64,000 nucleotides of DNA. Origin: Actinosynnema pretiosum (GTDB lineage Bacteria; Actinomycetota; Actinomycetes; Mycobacteriales; Pseudonocardiaceae). This document shows positions 59,572-64,000 of this stretch, piece after piece; position 1 is the stretch's first letter, and every line of letters starts with the position of its first letter. Location of the stretch: positions 43,684 to 107,683 of the forward strand of contig NZ_JAMTCF010000027.1 of the NCBI RefSeq assembly GCF_024171695.1, given 5' to 3'. The position numbers were made by a program, and so were the translations under genes. Under the pieces are notes generated by a model, which ran no database searches, was not told where the DNA came from, and worked only from the letters and a program-made list of their open reading frames with translations.

Positions 59572-60222
59572 CTAGCGCGCGACCTCGACTTCGACGCCGA
59601 GCACCGAGGAGATGTCGGCGACCGGGACCGCGCCCTCGCGCAGCACCAGCGGGTCCGCCCCGGTGAGGTCGACGATCGTGGAGGCCACGTTCTCGCCGGA
59701 GGGCCCGCCGTCCAGGTAGACCTGCACGTCCTCGCCCAGCTGCTCGCGCGCCTGGGCGGCGCTGGAGGCGGGCGGGAAGCCGGACTTGTTGGCGCTGGAG
59801 ACGGCCATCGGGCCGACGTCGCGCAGCAGTTCGAGCGCGACGGGGTGCAGCGGCATGCGCAGCATCACGGTGCCCCTGGTCTGCCCGAGGTCCCAGGCCA
59901 GCGAGGGCGCGTGGTGCAGCACCAGCGACAGCCCTCCCGGCCAGAACGCCTCGATCAGCGAGCGGGCCTGGCGCGGCACCGACAGCACGAGGCCGTCGAT
60001 CGTGGTCCAGGAGCCGACCAGCACCGGGACGGGCATGTCGGGCCCGCGCCCCTTCGCGGCGAGCAGCGACCGCACGGCGGCAGCGTCGAAAGCGTCGCAG
60101 CCGATGCCGTAGACGGTGTCGGTGGGGAGGACGACGAGCCTGCCCGAGCGGACCGCTCCGGCGGCGGCGGCGAGACCCGCCACCCGGTCGTCCTGAACTC
60201 GGCAGTCGTAGACCGTACTCAC
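59572..60222 (-). CDS. tsaC: L-threonylcarbamoyladenylate synthase
   Basis: A 216-residue enzyme (YrdC/Sua5 domain) that makes threonylcarbamoyl-AMP for tRNA t6A37. Motifs are LVVLPTDTVYGIGCDAF, LVLHHAPSLA, MLRMPLHPVA and MAVSSANKSGFP. The GTG at 60222 lies 7 bases after TGCCAGGAT, an extended -10-like box. Same position as Rv1301. Confidence 0.92.
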   Translation of the reverse strand: MSTVYDCRVQDDRVAGLAAAAGAVRSGRLVVLPTDTVYGIGCDAFDAAAVRSLLAAKGRGPDMPVPVLVGSWTTIDGLVLSVPRQARSLIEAFWPGGLSLVLHHAPSLAWDLGQTRGTVMLRMPLHPVALELLRDVGPMAVSSANKSGFPPASSAAQAREQLGEDVQVYLDGGPSGENVASTIVDLTGADPLVLREGAVPVADISSVLGVEVEVAR

Positions 60223-61052
60223 CCGAGGAATCCTGGCACAGCGCGTGGAGTGACGGCCGTCAGCCTCCGCACCCACCCGAAATGTCGTCCTACCACGCAG
60301 GTGGGTAGGGGTGGCGGAGCGCGGAGGGCCGGGGTGGTGACGGGGAGTGGGGGTGGGGACCAGGCGGGGAGTGATGGACGGGGCGGGGTGGCGGGCTGCG
60401 CCGGAGGACGCGGTGGCGGGTGGGAACCGCGACGTGGGCGGAATTCAGCTCATCCGGCAGCCGGATCACCATCCACCCGGTGCATGGTCGGGGCGGGGGT
60501 TCGAGCGGGCGGATCGGGGCGCCGGGCTCCACGGTGGACCGCTGACCAGCGCACGTTCCGCGCACGGAAGCCATTTCATGCACCGGGTGCATGACCCTCA
60601 TTCAGCGGATGCCGGTAGCGGATGGAGAACATGCGGCGGTCGCGGGGAGGTTCATGCGCCTGACGGGTTAACCCGACCGGGCCGGGGGCGTCGTCCTGGC
60701 CGCAGCAAGCGCTTTCCCCTGGGCACCGGCCCGGATCGGCCTCCGGGCGTGCCCGGTTCGAGGCGCGGATGAGGGGCAGGCCCATGCACGGCGCGCATGG
60801 ATTCCGCTTCCGGCCACTCGCACCCGCACCGCCGTTGTCCGGTTCGCGGTTGCCCGCACCGTCCCGCGCCCTCTCCCTCGGAACACGGTGGTCCGGCCCC
60901 GCTCACGGGCGCTCAGCAGGTCCAGCGGGCGGCTGGTCAGCCGATGCAGCGAGTGCTCAACGGGTCCAGTGAGTGGCCGGTGCGGCGGGCGACCGGTCAG
61001 CCCGTCCAGCGGGCGGCCGGTACGACGGCCGGTCAACCTGTCCGATGGACGG
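60223..61052. other. 830-bp non-coding spacer with repeats
   Basis: No gene can be supported. It holds a palindrome ATGCACCGGGTGCAT (60578–60592), other ATGCAC-like half sites near 60480 and 60784, and a G-rich stretch at 60299–60375. From about 60900 there is a degenerate tandem array built on GGTCAGCC and GCGGGCGGCC units that runs into the prmC stop. Confidence 0.5.
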
Positions 61053-61919
61053 TCAGCCGGTCCGGCGGGCGGTCGCGAAGCGGGAGCGGCCCGCCAGGTC
61101 GCGGTGCGGGGTCGCGTCGGTGAGGACCTTGCGGGTGGCCAGGAGGGCGGGCACGGCCTCGCCGTGGGTGTCGTCGTGCTCGATCGCCACGTGGCCGCCG
61201 GGCTTGAGCAGCCGGGCCGCCAGGGTCACCACGTGGCGGATGACGTCGAGCCCGTCCGGGCCGCCGAAGACCGCCGCGCGCGGGTCGTGGTCGGCCACCT
61301 CCGGCTGGACCTCGGTGGCGTCCGGCACGTACGGCGGGTTGCACACCACCAGGTCCACCGCGCCGTCCAGGTCGGACAGCACGCCCGGCGCGGTCACGTC
61401 GCCGTGGTGCAGGCGGATCGGGGTGTCGCCCGCCGCGCTGCGGGCGTCCGCGTTGCGGCGGGCCCAGGACAGGGCGGTCGGGTCCTTCTCCACCGCGTGC
61501 ACGACCGCGTCCGGGCGGTGGTGGGCGATGCTCAGCGCCAGCGCGCCGGACCCCGTGCACAGGTCGACCACGACGGGCCGCTCGGCGCCGCGCACGGCGT
61601 TCAGCGCCCACTCCACCAGCAGCTCGGTCTCCGGGCGCGGGATGAACACGCCGGGCCCGACCGCGAGGTCGACGCCCCACAGGTGCGCCTCGCCGGTCAG
61701 GTGCTGGAGCGGGACGCGGGTGGCCCGCTTCGCCACGAGCGCGCCCAGCTCGTCCAGCACGCGCGGTTCGACCATGGGCGTGAGCACGAGCTTGCTCGGC
61801 GGCACGCCCAGCAGGTGCGCGGCGAGCAGGTGCGCGTCGGTGCGCGGGCTGTCGACACCCGCCGCGGCCAGCAGGCGCTCGGCCTCGATCAGCGCGGGCC
61901 GCAGCGGGTGTCGGTTCAT
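61053..61919 (-). CDS. prmC: Peptide chain release factor N5-glutamine methyltransferase
   Basis: A 288-residue SAM-dependent enzyme that methylates the GGQ glutamine of release factors. It has an N-terminal helical domain, SAM motif VVDLCTGSGALALSIA and catalytic NPPYVP. FIPRPETELLVEWAL is the family signature. Equivalent to Rv1300, but prfA, its usual partner, is not next to it; lpd takes that place. Confidence 0.92.
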   Translation of the reverse strand: MNRHPLRPALIEAERLLAAAGVDSPRTDAHLLAAHLLGVPPSKLVLTPMVEPRVLDELGALVAKRATRVPLQHLTGEAHLWGVDLAVGPGVFIPRPETELLVEWALNAVRGAERPVVVDLCTGSGALALSIAHHRPDAVVHAVEKDPTALSWARRNADARSAAGDTPIRLHHGDVTAPGVLSDLDGAVDLVVCNPPYVPDATEVQPEVADHDPRAAVFGGPDGLDVIRHVVTLAARLLKPGGHVAIEHDDTHGEAVPALLATRKVLTDATPHRDLAGRSRFATARRTG

Positions 61920-61938
61920 GCTCGGAACTGTAGGCCGA

Positions 61939-63324
61939 TCAGAAGTTGATCATGTGCCCGGCCAGGCCGTGCACCGCTTCCTTGACGGCCTCGCTCAGCG
62001 TCGGGTGGGCGTGGACGTTGCGCGCCACCTCGTGCACGGTCAGGTCCCACTGCTGGGCCAGGGTCAGCTCGGGCAGCAGCTCGGTGACGTCCGGGCCGAT
62101 CATGTGGGCGCCGAGCAGCTCGCCGTGCTTGCCGTCGCTGATCAGCTTGACGAAGCCGCTGGAGTCGCCGATGCCGTGCGCCTTGCCGTTCGCGGTGAAC
62201 GGGAACTTGGCGACCTGGACGTCGAAGCCCTTCTCGCGGGCCTGCGCCTCGGTCCAGCCGAAGCTGGCGATCTGCGGCTGGCAGAACGTCGCGCGCGGGA
62301 TCATCGGGAAGTCCAGCTCCATGGTCTCCGCGCCCGCGATGGTCTCGGCGGCGATGATGCCCATGGACTCGGCGGCGTGCGCGAGCATGAGCTTCGCGGT
62401 GACGTCACCGATGGCGTAGATGTGCGGCACGTTGGTGCGCCCGCGCTCGTCGACCGCGATCGCGCCGCGCTCGGTCAGCGCCACGCCGGTCGACTCCAGG
62501 CCGTAGCCCTCGACGCGCGGCTGGAAGCCGATGGCCTGCATGACCTTGTCGGCTTCGAGCACCTCCTCCTTGCCGCCCTTGGAGACGGTGACGCGGACCT
62601 TGGCGCCGGAGTCGTCGATGGACTCGACGCGGGTGCCGGTGCGCACGTCGACGCCCATGCGCTTGTAGCGCTTGGCCAGCTCGGTGGAGACCTCGACGTC
62701 CTCCAGCGGCACCATCCGGTCGAGGAACTCGACGATGGTGACCTTGACGCCGTAGTTGTGCAGCACGTAGCCGAACTCGACGCCGATGGCGCCCGCGCCC
62801 GCGATGATGATGCTCTCGGGGAGGTCCTCGGTGAGGATCTGCTCCTCGTAGGTGACGACGCGCTCGGAGAGCTCGGTGTTCGGCAGCAGGCGGGTGGTGG
62901 CGCCCGCGGCGATGATGGCGTGCCCGAAGGTGATCGACTCGCCGTTGACCTCGATGGTGTTGGCGTCGGTGAAGGTGCCCCGGCCGTTGTACTCGGTGAT
63001 GCCGTTCTTCTTCATCAGGAAGTGCACGCCCTTGACGCGCCCGTCCGCGACCTTGCGGCTGCGCTGGAAGGCAGCGCCGTAGTCGAACTTCACCGTGCCG
63101 TCGACCTGGATGCCGAAGGTCTTCTGCTCGTGCGTGAACAGGTGGGCCAGCTCGGCGTTGCGCAGGAGCGCCTTGGAGGGGATGCACCCGACGTTGAGGC
63201 ACACCCCGCCCCAGTACTTCTCCTCGACGACCGCGGTCTTCAGCCCCAGCTGAGCCGCGCGGATGGCGGCGACGTACCCGCCGGGCCCAGCACCGAGGAC
63301 CACGACGTCAAAGTGTGCGCTCAT
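61939..63324 (-). CDS. lpd: Dihydrolipoyl dehydrogenase
   Basis: A 461-residue FAD flavoprotein that reoxidises lipoyl groups of pyruvate/2-oxoglutarate dehydrogenases. FAD motif is VVLGAGPGGYVAAIRAAQLG, redox disulphide GGVCLNVGCIPSKALL, NAD motif IIAGAGAIGVEFGYVLHNYG, and the active-site His–Glu lies in HAHPTLSEAVKEA. TAATCT lies 7 bases before the ATG (leaderless pattern). Standard length. Confidence 0.94.
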   Translation of the reverse strand: MSAHFDVVVLGAGPGGYVAAIRAAQLGLKTAVVEEKYWGGVCLNVGCIPSKALLRNAELAHLFTHEQKTFGIQVDGTVKFDYGAAFQRSRKVADGRVKGVHFLMKKNGITEYNGRGTFTDANTIEVNGESITFGHAIIAAGATTRLLPNTELSERVVTYEEQILTEDLPESIIIAGAGAIGVEFGYVLHNYGVKVTIVEFLDRMVPLEDVEVSTELAKRYKRMGVDVRTGTRVESIDDSGAKVRVTVSKGGKEEVLEADKVMQAIGFQPRVEGYGLESTGVALTERGAIAVDERGRTNVPHIYAIGDVTAKLMLAHAAESMGIIAAETIAGAETMELDFPMIPRATFCQPQIASFGWTEAQAREKGFDVQVAKFPFTANGKAHGIGDSSGFVKLISDGKHGELLGAHMIGPDVTELLPELTLAQQWDLTVHEVARNVHAHPTLSEAVKEAVHGLAGHMINF

Positions 63325-63910
63325 GCCGCACAGATTAGTGCGGTGACGGTGGGCGTTCGCCGGGTCAGGGGTGAGACCCCGGTGGCCCCGCCCACACCCG
63401 GCCACGGGAGTGGCCGGTACGGGTGTCGCTGGGGTGGGGAGGGTGGGGGCGGGGGTGTGGTGGTTGGTGGGCTGAACGGTAGCTGCGTGTGACCGGGGAG
63501 GGGGCGCGTCCGCCTTTGGTGGCGGGGGTGTGGGGAGGGTGGGGAGAGGGCTTGGAGAGGGCTGGAGGGGGCAGTTGGGAAGGGCGGGGAAACGGGCCTG
63601 AGGGCGGTGGACGGCGGGGGGTGGAGGAGCTGGGACGGGGGCGGGGCGGAGCCGAACGGACAGGGGCGCAGAGGCGGCGGCTGACGGCTCGCGACTGGCA
63701 ACTGGCGGCTCGCGGGCAAGCGGCGGTTGGCAGGCGGCTCACGGGCGGGCGGCTCACGGCAGGCTGGCTGGCGGTGGGCGGGCTGGCGACGGGCTGGCTG
63801 GCGGCGGGCAGCTCGCGGCAGGCAGGCAGGCAGGCAGGCGGTGGGCGACTCACGGCGGGCAGCTCACGGCGGGCGGTCAGGCGCGGCGGGCTGCGGTCAG
63901 GCGCGGCGGG
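63325..63910. other. Non-coding G-rich region with short tandem repeats
   Basis: No gene can be supported. The plus strand carries a five-run G-quadruplex candidate at 63431–63455 and another near 63524–63550. A CAGG tetranucleotide run lies near 63820–63840, and two copies of a 20-bp CTGCGGTCAGGCGCGGCGGG unit lie just before the heptamer array. Confidence 0.6.
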
Positions 63911-64000
63911 CTGCGGGCTGCGGGCTGCGGGCTGCGGGCTGCGGGCTGCGGGCTGCGGGCTGCGGGCTGCGGGCTGCGGGCTGCGGGCTGCGGGCTGCGG
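63911..64000 (+). repeat. Heptanucleotide CTGCGGG array
   Basis: Twelve full copies and six bases of a thirteenth run without error to the window edge, so the true length is unknown. The upstream sequence is a patchwork of related GGGCTG/GGCGGG units. Confidence 0.95.

Noticed and set aside
60973..63492. 839-codon plus-strand open frame opposite prmC and lpd
   Set aside because: Both antisense genes have full, well-conserved motifs, and the plus-strand product has none.
63365..63853. Pro/Ser-rich minus-strand open frame in the terminal spacer
   Set aside because: Pure reflection of G-rich repeats on the other strand. No start context and no recognisable segment.
1..64000. tRNA, rRNA, CRISPR array, integrase or prophage genes
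   Set aside because: None were seen on either strand while reading. The repeats found are micro- or minisatellites, not spacer-separated arrays.

Overview
The window is very GC-rich actinobacterial chromosome. Its gene content fits the Pseudonocardiaceae and most resembles Actinosynnema/Saccharothrix (inference from style and synteny, not a database match). The evidence is: the block wecA–ATP synthase–DUF2550–cob(I)alamin adenosyltransferase–murA with prmC and tsaC, NucS mismatch repair, a DevS/DevR-like pair, XRE–DUF397 cassettes, many DUF3558-type lipoproteins, and frequent GTG starts lying 6–8 bases after a TAnnnT box (apparently leaderless mRNAs).

Layout. 1–6.5 kb: end of a metallopeptidase-like protein, a YbbN-type thioredoxin-TPR protein, an SCO6745-like protein, a thiamine-binding-type small protein, a MarR regulator, a phosphotransferase and an orphan ABC ATPase. 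6.7–8.5 kb: a cassette pairing a small helical protein that ends in a YxxxD/E motif with a DUF3558-type lipoprotein. Part of it is duplicated in tandem, and a third copy lies at 46.3–47.3 kb. 8.5–13.5 kb: a LacI-controlled sugar operon (lacI, manA, ATPase, permease, binding protein). 13.5–18.1 kb: a helical-repeat protein and two secreted TAP-like hydrolases that are duplicates. 18.3–20.6 kb: a lower-GC restriction–modification pair resembling NaeI (C5 methylase plus type IIE endonuclease). 20.7–23.3 kb: response regulator, GAF sensor kinase and flavin-barrel protein. 23.5–31.8 kb: arylamine N-acetyltransferase, paired membrane proteins, thiolase, methylmalonyl-CoA epimerase, a DivIVA-like coiled coil, small enzymes and small zinc proteins. 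31.9–34.4 kb: dhaKLM. 34.5–40 kb: aldehyde dehydrogenase, a lipoprotein and a sodium:solute symporter. 40–42.3 kb: XRE/DUF5753 regulator with two DUF397 proteins. 42.5–46.2 kb: nucS, Nudix hydrolase, GNAT, enoyl-CoA hydratase-like and isochorismatase-like proteins. 47.3–63.3 kb: housekeeping block murA, cobalamin adenosyltransferase, DUF2550, atpC, atpD-G-A-H-F-E-B, two AtpI/Z-like proteins, wecA, tsaC, prmC and lpd. 63.3–64 kb: non-coding G-rich and tandemly repeated DNA.

How the genes work together. The ATP synthase operon and the cell-wall genes wecA and murA are core metabolism. Thiolase, methylmalonyl-CoA epimerase and cobalamin adenosyltransferase belong to acyl-CoA and propionate metabolism. 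The LacI operon couples sugar import to mannose-6-phosphate/fructose-6-phosphate interconversion. Dha kinase draws phosphate from the PTS. The most intriguing parts are the recurrent YxxxD/E-protein plus lipoprotein cassette with its shared leader element, the DevS-like kinase that lacks the segment holding the haem ligand, the NaeI-like system, the separation of atpC from atpD by a strong terminator, and an array of direct repeats spaced 11 and 22 bp near the atp region.
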